Counted from the stretch's first letter, positions 49,105-59,121 are shown. The stretch: 64,000 nt of DNA from Salipaludibacillus daqingensis (GCF_029891575.1 NZ_JARZHF010000005.1:248001-312000); one strand, 5' to 3'. Numbers and translations: made by a program. The notes: generated by a model not told the origin, from the sequence alone.

Positions 49105-50421
49105 TTATTCTCCTAAATAGACAAAGTATAGGACAAAGACAATTAATAATGCATACATAATAGGATGAACTTCTTTATAACGTCCTTTACATACCATCGT
49201 GATCGGGTACATGATAAAACCTAACGCAATACCTGTCGCAATACTATACGTTAACGGCATGGCGATAACAGTGAAAAATGCAGGAACGGCAATCTCGAAT
49301 TTTTTCCAATCGATGTTAGCCAAAGATCCAGCCATCAACACACCAACTACAATTAATGCAGGAGCTGTGACGGATGCCGTTACGACGACTAGTAGTGGAG
49401 AGAATAAGAGAGCGACTAAAAACAAAATACCTGTGACAACAGAAGCAAAACCGGTTCTAGCTCCTGCAGCTATCCCTGAAGATGATTCAATATATGCCGT
49501 CGTTGTCGACGTACCAAGAATCGCACCGATAGATGTTGCGGATGAATCGGCTAATAAAGCACGTTGAGCACGAGGTAGCTTGTTGTCTTTCACAAAACCA
49601 GCTTGGTTTGCAACGGCATACAACGTTCCAGCCGTGTCAAAAAAGTCAACAAACAGAAAAGTTAAAATGACAATCATTAACTGAAGCGTAAAAATTTCAC
49701 CAAGTCCCATTTCTGCAAACGGACTAAAGGCAGCACCAAATGTTGGTGCTAAACTAGGAATAGAACCGATCGGGCTTCCATCGGGTAGTGGAACAACACT
49801 GAAAATCATTCCGACAATCGCAGTCAAAATCATGCCGTAAAAAATTCCTCCGCGAAGTCCGATACTCATAAATACAACGGTAATAATAATACCAAATATC
49901 GCTAGTAACGTAGATGGATTCCCTAAGTTCCCAATTTCAACGAGCGTTGCTTCTGAACCAACAACAATACCTGCATTTTGTAAACCAATAAAAGCGATGA
50001 AAAGACCAATACCGGCTCCGGCTGCATATTTTAACTCTGCCGGAATAGCGTTAATAATAAATTCTCTTATGCCTACTAATGTAATAATAATAAATATAAG
50101 TCCTGATACAAAAACGCCTAGTAAAGCTGTTTCCCAAGGGATTCCCATGCCTAAAACAACGGAATACGTGAAGAAAGCATTCAATCCCATTCCTGGAGCT
50201 AAAGCGATTGGATATCGTGCAATGACACCCATAATAATCGTACCGATAGCTGCTGCTAAAGCCGTTGCTACATAAACAGCACCTGTATCCATTCCCGTTG
50301 GTTCTAGTACACTTGGATTTACAAATAGGATGTACGCCATTGCAAGGAATGTCGTAATACCACCAAGAATTTCCCTCTTATAGTTTGTCCCAAATTCATC
50401 AAAACGAAAGTAACGGTCCAT
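49105..50421 (-). CDS. pbuG: NCS2 hypoxanthine/guanine permease
   Basis: A 438-residue NCS2 (AzgA-type) transporter with about 12-14 helices. The segments FDEFGTNYKREILGGITTFLA in part, APGMGLNAFF, LFVDFFDTAGTL and GTSTTTAYIESSSG match PbuG of B. subtilis, which imports hypoxanthine and guanine. Starts at 50430 and 50448 are in frame; ATG 50421 fits PbuG best. The gene has its own promoter, guanine riboswitch and terminator leader, which supports guanine/hypoxanthine as the substrate. In B. subtilis pbuG is also beside guaA. Confidence 0.93.
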   Translation of the reverse strand: MDRYFRFDEFGTNYKREILGGITTFLAMAYILFVNPSVLEPTGMDTGAVYVATALAAAIGTIIMGVIARYPIALAPGMGLNAFFTYSVVLGMGIPWETALLGVFVSGLIFIIITLVGIREFIINAIPAELKYAAGAGIGLFIAFIGLQNAGIVVGSEATLVEIGNLGNPSTLLAIFGIIITVVFMSIGLRGGIFYGMILTAIVGMIFSVVPLPDGSPIGSIPSLAPTFGAAFSPFAEMGLGEIFTLQLMIVILTFLFVDFFDTAGTLYAVANQAGFVKDNKLPRAQRALLADSSATSIGAILGTSTTTAYIESSSGIAAGARTGFASVVTGILFLVALLFSPLLVVVTASVTAPALIVVGVLMAGSLANIDWKKFEIAVPAFFTVIAMPLTYSIATGIALGFIMYPITMVCKGRYKEVHPIMYALLIVFVLYFVYLGE

Positions 50422-50497
50422 CTCTCTCATACTCCCTCTCATTATCAAATCATTTTTTTACTCATTACAATAGGTGCAACCATTGTTCTGTTCCCAC

Positions 50498-50538
50498 AAA
50501 AAAAGCTCTGACTCCCATTACAAGGGAATCAGAGCTTA
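50498..50538 (-). terminator. Riboswitch-controlled terminator, pbuG leader
   Basis: Stem AAGCTCTGAtTCCC / GGGAgTCAGAGCTT followed by seven T residues on the minus strand, about 95 bases downstream of the guanine aptamer and 80 before pbuG. Confidence 0.88.
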
Positions 50539-50632
50539 ACGTTTCTATAACGTACATAACAATGAAAATAAGACGTATGAAAGAAAAAGAACTCTCTTCT
50601 TCTCACATGCTACACGTATCTCTATCTTCATC

Positions 50633-50701
50633 GTTCGTAGTCGAGCCATTTAAGGTAGCTCGGTAGAAACTATCGGGCCCTATCCCCGAAATTATACGAA
50701 C
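50633..50701 (-). ncRNA. Guanine riboswitch aptamer, pbuG leader
   Basis: Minus strand: P1 GTTCGTA / TACGAAC, TATAAT joiner, GTTTCTACC, and CGACTACG with C at the ligand-pairing position. Loop sequences CCTTAAATGG and GGGGATAGG resemble those of other purine riboswitches. Guanine/hypoxanthine is predicted. Confidence 0.95.
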
Positions 50702-50728
50702 ATTCGACAAATGTTTTTTACAATCGTT

Positions 50729-50758
50729 AGTGTAGCAAACCGACATTATTATTGTCAA
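50729..50758 (-). promoter_or_regulatory. Sigma-A promoter of pbuG
   Basis: Minus-strand TTGACA (50753-50758) and TACACT (50729-50734), spacer 18. Transcription should begin near 50722, about 20 bases before the aptamer. Confidence 0.8.
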
Positions 50759-50857
50759 TACAAAACACGAATATTAATAATCAAATTAGATGTTTCATTC
50801 GTTTATTACTCGATTATCACAATCTGTCTTGTGTTTTTTTGAAATGGTTACCAGTAA

Positions 50858-52396
50858 TTACTCCCACTCAATGGTGCTTGGTGGCTTAGACGTAATATCA
50901 TACACAACACGATTGACGTTCTTTACTTCATTGACAATACGTGTGGAGATAATTTCGAGGACATCATAAGGAATTCGCGCCCAGTCCGATGTCATTCCAT
51001 CAATGGACGTTACTGCACGAACACCAACTGTGTAGTCATACGTTCGCTCATCACCCATTACACCAACACTACGCATATCAGGAAGTGCCGTGAAATATTG
51101 CCAAATTTCGCGGTCTAAGCCTGCTTTTTTAATTTCATCTCTTAAAATCTGATCAGATTCACGAACAATTTCCAACTTTTCATCCGTGATTTCGCCTAGT
51201 ACACGAATTCCTAAACCAGGACCTGGGAATGGTTGACGCCATACGATCTCATCTGGTAAACCAAGCTCCGCACCAACTTCACGTACCTCGTCTTTGAACA
51301 AAGTATTTAACGGTTCAATTAAGTCTAACTTCATGTTTTCTGGAAGCCCACCGACATTATGGTGAGATTTAATCGTTTGGGCAGTCGCAGTCCCACTTTC
51401 AATGATATCAGTGTAAAGTGTACCTTGCGCAAGGAAGTCTACGTCAGTTAATTTACCTGCTTCTTCTTCAAAAACATAAATAAATTCGTTACCAATGATC
51501 TTACGCTTTTGTTCTGGATCACTCACGCCACTAAGCTTCGTAAGGAACCGTTCCTGAGCGTCTATTTTGACTAAGTTCATCCCAAATCGGCCAGCAAATG
51601 TTTCCATCACGCTTTCCGCTTCATTTTTCCGAAGTAACCCATGGTCGATAAACATACAAATGAGCTGATCACCGATTGCTTTGTGAATTAATGCCGCTAC
51701 GACAGAAGAGTCAACTCCTCCACTTAAGGCACAAAGAACTTTTCTCTCCCCAACATTTTCACGAATTTTATCTACTTCAATATCAATAAAGTTTTCCATT
51801 GACCATTTACCATCACATTGGCAAACATCATAAACGAAATTTCTTAACATCTCATTACCGAATTCAGAATTACGGACTTCTGGGTGAAATTGTACCCCGT
51901 AAAGTCCGCGACTTTCATCGCTCATCGCTGCAACAGGGCAAGAAACATTCGTCGCATCAACTTTGAATCCAGCTGGTGGTGCTTTTACAAGATCACCATG
52001 GCTCATCCAAACAGACTGCTCCTCTGGTAAATTACCAAATAATTTAGAAGGGCTTTCCACTTTGATTGTTGCTTTTCCATATTCACGATGGTTCGCAGCT
52101 TCTACTGGACCTTTGAAATGATGTGTCATCAGCTGCATACCGTAGCATATTCCTAGAACCGGAATTCCTAAGTCGAAAATTTCCTCATCACAACGAGGCG
52201 CTCTATCAGCATAAACACTTCCTGGACCTCCTGAGAAAATAATTCCTTTTGGATTCATTTCTTTTACTTCTTCTGCAGTAATTTTATGAGTTACTAGCTC
52301 ACTAAACACTCCTAAGTCTCGAATACGACGAGCAATTAGCTGATTATACTGGCCACCAAAGTCTAGAACAATCACTTTTTCATTGATTTCTTTCAT
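50858..52396 (-). CDS. guaA: GMP synthase (glutamine-hydrolysing)
   Basis: A 512-residue GuaA. The N-terminal glutaminase has [11 protein letters not shown] and the nucleophile Cys in GICYGMQL, with HPEV; the ATP pyrophosphatase has LSGGVDSSV, and the C-terminal dimerisation domain ends in [10 protein letters not shown]. It converts XMP to GMP. ATG 52396 lies about 9 bases after GAGGTGG; seven upstream codons are left out. Its own guanine riboswitch and terminator upstream suggest feedback by guanine. Confidence 0.98.
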   Translation of the reverse strand: MKEINEKVIVLDFGGQYNQLIARRIRDLGVFSELVTHKITAEEVKEMNPKGIIFSGGPGSVYADRAPRCDEEIFDLGIPVLGICYGMQLMTHHFKGPVEAANHREYGKATIKVESPSKLFGNLPEEQSVWMSHGDLVKAPPAGFKVDATNVSCPVAAMSDESRGLYGVQFHPEVRNSEFGNEMLRNFVYDVCQCDGKWSMENFIDIEVDKIRENVGERKVLCALSGGVDSSVVAALIHKAIGDQLICMFIDHGLLRKNEAESVMETFAGRFGMNLVKIDAQERFLTKLSGVSDPEQKRKIIGNEFIYVFEEEAGKLTDVDFLAQGTLYTDIIESGTATAQTIKSHHNVGGLPENMKLDLIEPLNTLFKDEVREVGAELGLPDEIVWRQPFPGPGLGIRVLGEITDEKLEIVRESDQILRDEIKKAGLDREIWQYFTALPDMRSVGVMGDERTYDYTVGVRAVTSIDGMTSDWARIPYDVLEIISTRIVNEVKNVNRVVYDITSKPPSTIEWE

Positions 52397-52562
52397 AGTT
52401 ATTTTCCACCTCTTCATTTTTTCATCAGCTACAGTGTAGCCGGTATGTATCAGTATTGAAACTCAATTTACCACTATTCCTTTTGTTCACCGTCTACTTC
52501 GCATCCTTCACCTAAGTTTACAAGCCCATTAGGCGAAAAAAATAATTCTAACTTACCTTTAC

Positions 52563-52623
52563 AAAAAAAACTGAAAATTCTCTCCTCGTATCAAAAAAAA
52601 TACGAAGGCAGAATTTCCAGTTT
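52563..52623 (-). terminator. Riboswitch-controlled terminator, guaA leader
   Basis: A long imperfect stem on the minus strand, AACTGgAAATTCTgcC... paired with ...GagAGAATTTtCAGTT, followed by eight T residues. It lies about 20 bases downstream of the aptamer and 165 before guaA. Confidence 0.85.
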
Positions 52624-52641
52624 AAGAATCAAGAAATGTCC

Positions 52642-52713
52642 GCCTTCATAGTCAGGCCGTTTAAGGCAACCCGGTAGAGACTCTTGAGCCGTATTCTCAA
52701 GGATATATGAGGC
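52642..52713 (-). ncRNA. Guanine riboswitch aptamer, guaA leader
   Basis: Minus strand: P1 GCCTCATA / TATGAaGGC, the AGTCTCTACCGGG junction, CCTTAAACGG in the P3 arm, and CTGACTATG with C at the ligand-pairing base. It reads GCCTCATATATCC where TATAAT is usual, a slight variation. Guanine class. Confidence 0.93.
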
Positions 52714-52768
52714 AAATAGTTTTCTAATTTTTTTAAATACAATTGCTACCACGGATGTGGACTGATTC

Positions 52769-52797
52769 ATTTTATCAATTGCATTTCGCTTGGTCAA
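52769..52797 (-). promoter_or_regulatory. Sigma-A promoter of guaA
   Basis: Minus-strand TTGACC (52792-52797) and TAAAAT (52769-52774), spacer 17. Its -35 overlaps the end of yebA. Start near 52762. Confidence 0.75.
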
Positions 52798-55064
52798 GCG
52801 TTCAATGCTTTAATAATTTCTTCCCAATCTTTTTGAAGCTTCGTCCACTCCCCGTCCGCTTCGTACTTACCATAATAAATTTTCTCATACGTTTTCGTCA
52901 GTTTTGACATGGATTGAGAGTTCAAACCCAAATCCACACGTGTCGCATATTCTCTTAACGTTTCACCTTCGCCTCGAGGTAATCCTTCATTTGCTAAGAT
53001 CCACATTAATCGTTGGTAAGCAATGGTGTAACGATTATCGTTTCCGATCATGCGATAATGCCAAAGGAAATAATAGTTTTGCAAACGACTCTGTTTTTCG
53101 TAAATAACCATCGTCATCACCAACACAAATATCGAGATCAAGACTGCTTTCAGAGTCACGAATTCCGACATCTGTCCGCGAAATCTATCCGTTCCTGAAT
53201 CTGTTTGACCTGTTGCCCCTTCTAACTCTTCATCCAACTCTGGGAACTCTTCTTCTAAACCAGCATCTGGCATGTCATCTTGATCTGCACCGTTATCCAA
53301 ATCTAACTCAATTTCTACTTCCTCTTCTTCAAATTCTACGTAGTTATCAAACCCTTGGGTAGGTTCAAATGGTACCCACCCAACTCCTGGGAAATACACT
53401 TCTACCCATGAGTGCGCATTTGAGTTAGAGATTTCATAAACAGAACGATCGCCATCTGCTTCATCCACTTCTTCCCCAGCAGTAAAACCTTTCACCCATC
53501 TTGCCGGAATATCCAAGGCCCGAAGCATCACAGCCATGGACGTAGAGTAATTATCACAATAGCCGAGCTGTGTTTCGAACAGAAATTGATCAACATAATC
53601 TTCCCCTTCATCTGGAACAGGAACATTGGACGTCTCATATTCAAAGTCATTTTCCGAAAAATACTGTTCCACAGCTACAGCCATATTGTAACGATTATCT
53701 TCATCCTCAACAATTTCTTCGGCCAATTCCACTACTCGATCTGGCAAGTCATCTGGAAGCTGAAGGTATAATTCTTTCACATCTTCAGGATCATCTTCAT
53801 CGACCGCTTTTAACGTTTCAATCGGAAAAGTCGGTTCATCATAAATTAAATCATAGCTCTTTAACGTCGTATCAAATTGCTCAGAACTAGCTTCCACTCG
53901 CCCGCCAACAACATCTGTTTGAAACGTTAGTTGACCGACATCCCCTTCATTACCATCAGCTAAGTACGTCAACGTCTCCAAGTCGACTTGCTTCAATTGA
54001 CCTGGATAAAAGAAATGGGAAAATCCAACTCCTTCTTCCATTTCAATCGATACTTCTCGTTCTTCCAACTCTGCAAGGTCATCGTACATATAATAATCAA
54101 TTTCATCTTCAAAAATATAGTTTGAATCCACATTTGTTGGTTCTGAAATCCAACCTTGCCCCGTATAATAGTGTTTTGATTCTCCACGCCAGTAGGACGC
54201 ATCCTCCACTTCGGCCCGAAATACCGGATTATTATCTTGGACAAATCCGCCACCAAGGCGTTCATCGTTCTCCCCATAACCTACTCTACGGATCCCAGAA
54301 CCAGTTCCTGACCCTTCCCCTAAAACAAAACTTCTCATCTGTGGAACAGGATCACTCCACTGAGGTTCCGGTTTTGGTGCAATTACTCCGATAAAAGTCG
54401 CCACTCCAATCATGAAAATCAGTGTGTACATCCAAGCTGGTGATATAAACGACGTCGCTCGCCTTCCAATCTTCATCTCTTGTTCTTGTACTTTCAACAT
54501 ATGAAGCAATGTCAGCATAAAAAATCCAATAACCACAATTCTTACGATAGCTGATGATGCATCAATTGGCGTAAATGTATCCAAAATCGTAATATAAATA
54601 ATTGTCGATAAAAGGAACACAAAAATTCTTCTCGTCTCAAAAATCCAGAAATAAAGCAAGTAACAAATCAACGCTAACAACATAAATAAAAGAAATGTCC
54701 GAAATGGATCAGTGAGGTTAGCAAATTCACCAGAAATAATTAGACTCGAATTAAACCAAAATTCACTTGAAAACAACTTAACTGTTTCCCAACCACCTTC
54801 TCGACTAAGAAAAGCTCCTTCATGAAAAATAAAATGCAAGCCATATACACTAGAGGTCAATAAAATTGGGACTGTCAGCCAATAAGGAACCCGCAAATAA
54901 ATAAGTGCAGCGCTAAAAAAGGCAAACCAGACAAATAAGTGAATATCTGCCGTATTTGTCACAACCGGAATTGGTCTTAACCATTCCCATAACAGGAGTA
55001 AAGTTAGGATATATATAAACAAATGAGTTATCGTATTAGCTGGCTGAGCTCTCAGTCTTCCCAT
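52794..55064 (-). CDS. yebA: TgpA-type transglutaminase-domain membrane protein YebA
   Basis: A 756-residue membrane protein: seven or so helices to about residue 215, then an extracellular region with the transglutaminase-like core. The catalytic Cys is in QLGYCDNYSTSM, the His in NAHSWVEVYFP and the Asp/Glu near FEPT. An acidic segment (about 600-625) precedes a further helix and a cytoplasmic DUF4129-like C-terminus. The role is unknown; the yeaC-yeaD-yebA set resembles MoxR-DUF58-transglutaminase systems. ATG 55064 follows AAGGTG and overlaps the yeaD stop region. Confidence 0.92.
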   Translation of the reverse strand: MGRLRAQPANTITHLFIYILTLLLLWEWLRPIPVVTNTADIHLFVWFAFFSAALIYLRVPYWLTVPILLTSSVYGLHFIFHEGAFLSREGGWETVKLFSSEFWFNSSLIISGEFANLTDPFRTFLLFMLLALICYLLYFWIFETRRIFVFLLSTIIYITILDTFTPIDASSAIVRIVVIGFFMLTLLHMLKVQEQEMKIGRRATSFISPAWMYTLIFMIGVATFIGVIAPKPEPQWSDPVPQMRSFVLGEGSGTGSGIRRVGYGENDERLGGGFVQDNNPVFRAEVEDASYWRGESKHYYTGQGWISEPTNVDSNYIFEDEIDYYMYDDLAELEEREVSIEMEEGVGFSHFFYPGQLKQVDLETLTYLADGNEGDVGQLTFQTDVVGGRVEASSEQFDTTLKSYDLIYDEPTFPIETLKAVDEDDPEDVKELYLQLPDDLPDRVVELAEEIVEDEDNRYNMAVAVEQYFSENDFEYETSNVPVPDEGEDYVDQFLFETQLGYCDNYSTSMAVMLRALDIPARWVKGFTAGEEVDEADGDRSVYEISNSNAHSWVEVYFPGVGWVPFEPTQGFDNYVEFEEEEVEIELDLDNGADQDDMPDAGLEEEFPELDEELEGATGQTDSGTDRFRGQMSEFVTLKAVLISIFVLVMTMVIYEKQSRLQNYYFLWHYRMIGNDNRYTIAYQRLMWILANEGLPRGEGETLREYATRVDLGLNSQSMSKLTKTYEKIYYGKYEADGEWTKLQKDWEEIIKALNA

Positions 55065-56327
55065 TTAATCACCTTCGTAAGTTGTAACTTCATCGTCCAA
55101 ATTTCCGCCTGATAATAGATAGGCCTCCGCGCCAATTCGCTTCAATTCTTCAAATCTCTTTTGTTCCCACGAATCCGTTTGGTTGCCTTTATCCATCAAA
55201 CCAAAATACACCTGAACCCTTCTAGAAACGAGGATTTTCACTCTATTTAATAAGTCATCTGTCAATTCCGCCGACACAAGAATGACCGTCGCCCCTGCTG
55301 GAATTTTATCTTCCGCATCATAAAGCTTTGCAGCAAAATTTGAATCATAATCTGGTTGAATATGAGAAAGGTGCGTAACCATTTTTTTCTGATGATCACC
55401 ACCAGAATCAAGATCAAATAATGTTCGCTCTTTTCCTAACGTCCATAATCCTACTTGCAGACGTTTTTTATAAGCATACATAATAATCGAGGTAACTAGC
55501 TCAATCCCTTTTTCATAAGCATCTAGCGTTGCAAAACGATCATCCGGAATATGATTATTAAACACGATCAAGAAGTTTTGACCAATGTATTCTTCAAATT
55601 CTTTCGTCATTAATTTATTTGTTCTTGCCGTCACTTTCCAGTCAATGCTCGTCATCTTATCACCAGGAACGTATTCTCTCGCTCCGGCAATGGACGTCAT
55701 ATCTTCTACAAAATCTTGCGATGACAGCATCGTTTCTGACTCGTGTTTTTCATATGCCGACCATCGCTCAATCTCATGATATTTAGGATAAACAAGAAGA
55801 TTTTCTTTGATTGGCACAAATTTTTTCTTTTGAAATAATCCGAACATATCACTAGTAGATAAATGAACGCCCAAAAGATTGTATTGTCCCCGTTTCAGTT
55901 CTGGTACACCATAAGTAAAATGAAGTTCTTTTTTTATTGTCGGATAAAAGATATTTTTGGCTGCATGAGGTGGCATTTGTTTCCGAAGCCCTTCCTCCAT
56001 ATCATCTTCTACCGATAAGTACAAAAACGGGAAAGCCCACTTTCTTCGAATCGTTAATTCAGCCTTCCATTCCGATCCGGATGGTACGGCTCCCTCACCC
56101 GTATTTCTCTCAATCTCAAAACTACCTAGAGGGATCAATGCATAAACGAGCATTAATATGACTAACGTTGCCATGCTATAAAATAAAAACCAGCTGACAA
56201 AACCACCTTGAAACATGGCATAACTGAAAATCGCAACAAATAAACCGATCACAAACAACACTTTCGATAGCAGTTTCACGCTCGTCCAAATAGGTCTCAG
56301 ACGACTACTTATTTTTCTAACCTTCAT
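55065..56327 (-). CDS. yeaD: DUF58 domain protein YeaD
   Basis: A 420-residue protein with two N-terminal helices, a middle beta-rich region and the DUF58 signature in REYVPGDKMTSIDWKVTART in part, followed by a von Willebrand-like fold. The middle protein of the MoxR-DUF58-transglutaminase set, function unknown. ATG 56327 overlaps the yeaC stop (ATGA), and the end abuts yebA. Confidence 0.92.
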   Translation of the reverse strand: MKVRKISSRLRPIWTSVKLLSKVLFVIGLFVAIFSYAMFQGGFVSWFLFYSMATLVILMLVYALIPLGSFEIERNTGEGAVPSGSEWKAELTIRRKWAFPFLYLSVEDDMEEGLRKQMPPHAAKNIFYPTIKKELHFTYGVPELKRGQYNLLGVHLSTSDMFGLFQKKKFVPIKENLLVYPKYHEIERWSAYEKHESETMLSSQDFVEDMTSIAGAREYVPGDKMTSIDWKVTARTNKLMTKEFEEYIGQNFLIVFNNHIPDDRFATLDAYEKGIELVTSIIMYAYKKRLQVGLWTLGKERTLFDLDSGGDHQKKMVTHLSHIQPDYDSNFAAKLYDAEDKIPAGATVILVSAELTDDLLNRVKILVSRRVQVYFGLMDKGNQTDSWEQKRFEELKRIGAEAYLLSGGNLDDEVTTYEGD

Positions 56328-57298
56328 CGAGCTGTTTCTTTCCCTGTTGGTATGTGCACTTGCTCAACTACATCGTGTATGACTCGCTCGTTCGTTGCAT
56401 TGGATAACTTTGCATCCGAATTTAAAATCATTCTGTGTTGCAATGCATAAGGTGCTAAATATTTAATATCATCTGGTACGACAAAATCACGATCCTGCAT
56501 ATAAGCGTATGCTTGACCGGCCTTCATTAAAGCAATCGATGCACGTGGACTCGCCCCAAGAAACACAGAATGATGTTGTCTTGTAGCGTTAACAATATTA
56601 ATAATGTATTGTTTTACATTTTCGTTAACGAAAACGTTTTTCACTTCTTTTTTCATCTCTAATATATTTTCTAAACTTAATACAGGCTCAAGGTATTCAA
56701 TCGGATGACGCGTTTCCACTCTGTTTAATACTTCAAGCTCTTCCGATCTAGATGGATAGCCAATTTTGAATTTAAAGAGAAATCGGTCTAACTGAGCTTC
56801 TGGTAAAGGATACGTTCCACCATACTCAATCGGATTTTGTGTGGCCATCACTAGAAACGGGTCTTGTAATTCTCTCGTTTCCCCGTCTGTCGTAACACTT
56901 CCTTCTTCTAATGCTTCTAGAAGGGCCGCTTGTGTTTTTGGTGACGTACGATTAATTTCGTCTGCTAACACAATATTCGTCATGATAGGACCTGGTCGAA
57001 AAGAGAATTCCATTGTTTTTTGACTAAAAACAGAGACTCCAGTCACGTCTGAAGGTAATAAATCCGGTGTGAATTGAATCCTTTTAAAATCTGCACCAAC
57101 CGATTTTGCGATAGCTCTCACCATCATCGTTTTTCCGACTCCTGGCACATCTTCTAATAGTACATGCCCCCCGCTTAATAAGGCGATAAGGCTTAACTCA
57201 ATTTCTCGCTTTTTTCCTACCACTACTTTTTCTACATTTTCAATTAATCTATGAATATGTGGTTGTTTCACCACCGATGGTTCTGGACGATTACGCAA
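56324..57298 (-). CDS. yeaC: MoxR family AAA+ ATPase YeaC
   Basis: A 324-residue AAA+ ATPase: Walker A EDVPGVGKT, Walker B LADEINR, sensor MATQNPIEYGGTYPLPEAQLDR in part, and arginine residues in LGASPRASIAL. MoxR proteins act as chaperones for metal or cofactor insertion and envelope assembly. The start is TTG 57298, 7 bases after AAGGAGG; an upstream ATG at 57355 is in frame but has no site. First in the yeaC-yeaD-yebA unit. Confidence 0.92.
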   Translation of the reverse strand: MRNRPEPSVVKQPHIHRLIENVEKVVVGKKREIELSLIALLSGGHVLLEDVPGVGKTMMVRAIAKSVGADFKRIQFTPDLLPSDVTGVSVFSQKTMEFSFRPGPIMTNIVLADEINRTSPKTQAALLEALEEGSVTTDGETRELQDPFLVMATQNPIEYGGTYPLPEAQLDRFLFKFKIGYPSRSEELEVLNRVETRHPIEYLEPVLSLENILEMKKEVKNVFVNENVKQYIINIVNATRQHHSVFLGASPRASIALMKAGQAYAYMQDRDFVVPDDIKYLAPYALQHRMILNSDAKLSNATNERVIHDVVEQVHIPTGKETAR

Positions 57299-57517
57299 TG
57301 GGGGACCTCCTTCATTTATGTTGGAAGATTCGAACTTTTTTAACGATAATTCCATCGTTAATCTGAATCTATGATACCACGAAAAACATGAAATTTCGTT
57401 TAATAACCCTCTATTTTATTCAAATTGTCTATAATTCCCTAATTTAACAATAATTTTGTGTGTTTTTGGTGATTGCGCAAACTTTTATTCATCCAAACTT
57501 GTCCAAATATCAAACAA

Positions 57518-57556
57518 AAAAGGCCCAGGGATTTGTTTTGTCCCGAGACCTTTACG
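57518..57556 (-). terminator. Intrinsic terminator
   Basis: Imperfect stem, AAAGGtCTCGGGA / TCCCtGgGcCTTT, ending in TTTTTT on the minus strand after the small stress-like gene. Confidence 0.7.
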
Positions 57557-57563
57557 ATGACTA

Positions 57564-57854
57564 TTATAATCCGTGTTTCATTTGGTGGTGAGGCTGATGA
57601 TGATGGCCTTTTGGAGTCCGATGTTCATTTACAGTTTCTTCTTGTTCAACAGGAATATGTCCAATGTCCTTTTCTACTTCCACTATAACAACATAATCTC
57701 CTTGTTTGAAGTACTTTTGATACTGTTCAGCTTCTTCATCTTCCCGATGCAGAATTTGAACATCTTCTTCTTTCACTCCTTTGATTTCAAGCTCTCTTAA
57801 CACTCCTTGTTTTTGTTCCAACGAGTGCATAACTGCAACAACTTGTTTATCCAT
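57564..57854 (-). CDS. Small protein resembling general stress protein 17M/YflT
   Basis: A 96-residue protein with VVAVMHSLEQKQGVLRELE and GVKEEDVQILHR, the beta-alpha-beta look of the YflT (GSP17M) domain, plus a His-rich tail HHHQPHHQ. No firm assignment; the similarity to YflT is by eye. ATG 57854 is 5 bases after GGGAGGTGG. A single-gene unit closed by a terminator. Confidence 0.65.
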   Translation of the reverse strand: MDKQVVAVMHSLEQKQGVLRELEIKGVKEEDVQILHREDEEAEQYQKYFKQGDYVVIVEVEKDIGHIPVEQEETVNEHRTPKGHHHQPHHQMKHGL

Positions 57855-57999
57855 GTTTCCCACCTCCCACAGCGATGTGACTATCGTATTTTTACCCTTT
57901 TCTAACGTAGATTAAACAGCGAACAAGCCTTTTTACAAGCCTAAAGGATGAAACACAAAAATGATGTTGAATTTAGTTTGATCATATACATTTACTTAC

Positions 58000-58032
58000 A
58001 AAAAAGAACTATCCATTCAACGTGGATAGTTC
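58000..58032 (-). terminator. Intrinsic terminator after the nitroreductase gene
   Basis: Ten-bp stem GAACTATCCA / TGGATAGTTC with a 7-base loop and six T residues on the minus strand. Confidence 0.9.
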
Positions 58033-58049
58033 TCTTCTCGCTTGATTTC

Positions 58050-58691
58050 TTAAAAAGTATTCTTTACAACAACGTCTTCTAACGGAAATCGTCCAGTCTC
58101 GTGAGCAGGTTTTTCCGCTTTACCTACCGTTAATAACATCACTGGAATATATCGCTCAGGTACGTTAAATTCTTCAACAAATCGCTCTCGTTGAAAGCCG
58201 CCCATTGGACACGTATCATACCCTTTTGCTTTTGCTGCTAGCATTAACTGCATCGAAGCAAGAGAAGCATTTAATACCGCTTCGTCCCTTGGGAAAGGGG
58301 AATCTCCTTTATAAGCACCGTTGATTTGATCCACTAACGTATTTTTTATTTCTTCTGTCATAAACCCATTGTCTACGGCCCCTTGGTAAACATATTCTGC
58401 ATTTTTGTTTGCTTCCAGATCACCAAGAATAGCAATCACCGCTGAACTATCGACAATTTGCTGCTGATTATATGCAATAGGTAACAGTTGCTCTTTTTTC
58501 TTTGCATCGTCAATCACAAGAAACTTCCAATGCTGTAAGTTCCAAGACGATGGAGCTTGCGTTGCTGCTTCTAATATTTCATTTAATTCCTGCTCAGGAA
58601 TTTCCACTCCACGCTCATATTTTCGAACGGTATGTCGCTCCTGAATTGTTTGGAATACGCCTAAATCATTTGGATGTGTTGTCATATTCAT
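58050..58691 (-). CDS. Nitroreductase family NAD(P)H-dependent oxidoreductase
   Basis: A 213-residue FMN-dependent nitroreductase-fold protein with RHTVRKYERG for FMN phosphate binding, QAPSSWNLQHW and DTCPMGGFQRERF near the C-terminus. Similar to YdgI/YodC of B. subtilis; physiological substrate not known. ATG 58691 is preceded by GGAG at 10 bases. Monocistronic. Confidence 0.92.
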   Translation of the reverse strand: MNMTTHPNDLGVFQTIQERHTVRKYERGVEIPEQELNEILEAATQAPSSWNLQHWKFLVIDDAKKKEQLLPIAYNQQQIVDSSAVIAILGDLEANKNAEYVYQGAVDNGFMTEEIKNTLVDQINGAYKGDSPFPRDEAVLNASLASMQLMLAAKAKGYDTCPMGGFQRERFVEEFNVPERYIPVMLLTVGKAEKPAHETGRFPLEDVVVKNTF

Positions 58692-58854
58692 GAAATGATC
58701 ACTCCTTCATCTATTTAACAAGTAGCATTATAACAAGTCATTTGAGAGAAACTCAACGAAAGTGATTTTCGTTTGGAAAAATCATCAGATCACCTAATTT
58801 CAAACGATTATTTACAATTATTTTCTATTTATAATTTATGAAAATAAATACAAC

Positions 58855-58884
58855 CTAATAAAGGAAATAAGATTTTTCATACTA
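58855..58884 (+). promoter_or_regulatory. Sigma-G-like promoter of the spoVAD cluster
   Basis: CATACTA (58878-58884), the sigma-G -10 consensus, is 17 bases after CTAATA (58855-58860), close to the TGAATA -35. AGGAGG and ATG 58908 follow. Late forespore expression is expected. Confidence 0.6.
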
Positions 58885-58907
58885 AATTTTTTTAGGAGGA
58901 TGCATTC

Positions 58908-59111
58908 ATGACAGTTGGAGCAAAGATGAAACAAACAATTGCTGGGTTAAAAAGTGCTCAAGCAAGTTTAGAAACATTTGCATTAGAAACAGAAAATCAA
59001 CAGGCGAAACAGCTTTTTCAACAGATGGCTCAACAAACACAAGGCGTTGTCACTGGACTTGAACCAAGATTACAGGAAATTGAACAAGAAGAACCACAAT
59101 ACAAACAGTAA
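58908..59111 (+). CDS. DUF1657 domain protein
   Basis: A 67-residue alpha-helical DUF1657 protein: TVGAKMKQTIAGLKSAQASLETFALETEN in part, ending EIEQEEPQYKQ. It resembles the second DUF1657 gene here and the C-terminus of the 2Duf protein. Families of this type are found near spoVA genes in spore formers. TAGGAGG lies 8 bases before ATG 58908. First in the cluster behind the sigma-G-like promoter. Confidence 0.9.
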   Translation: MTVGAKMKQTIAGLKSAQASLETFALETENQQAKQLFQQMAQQTQGVVTGLEPRLQEIEQEEPQYKQ

Positions 59112-59121
59112 TTTCCAGAAT

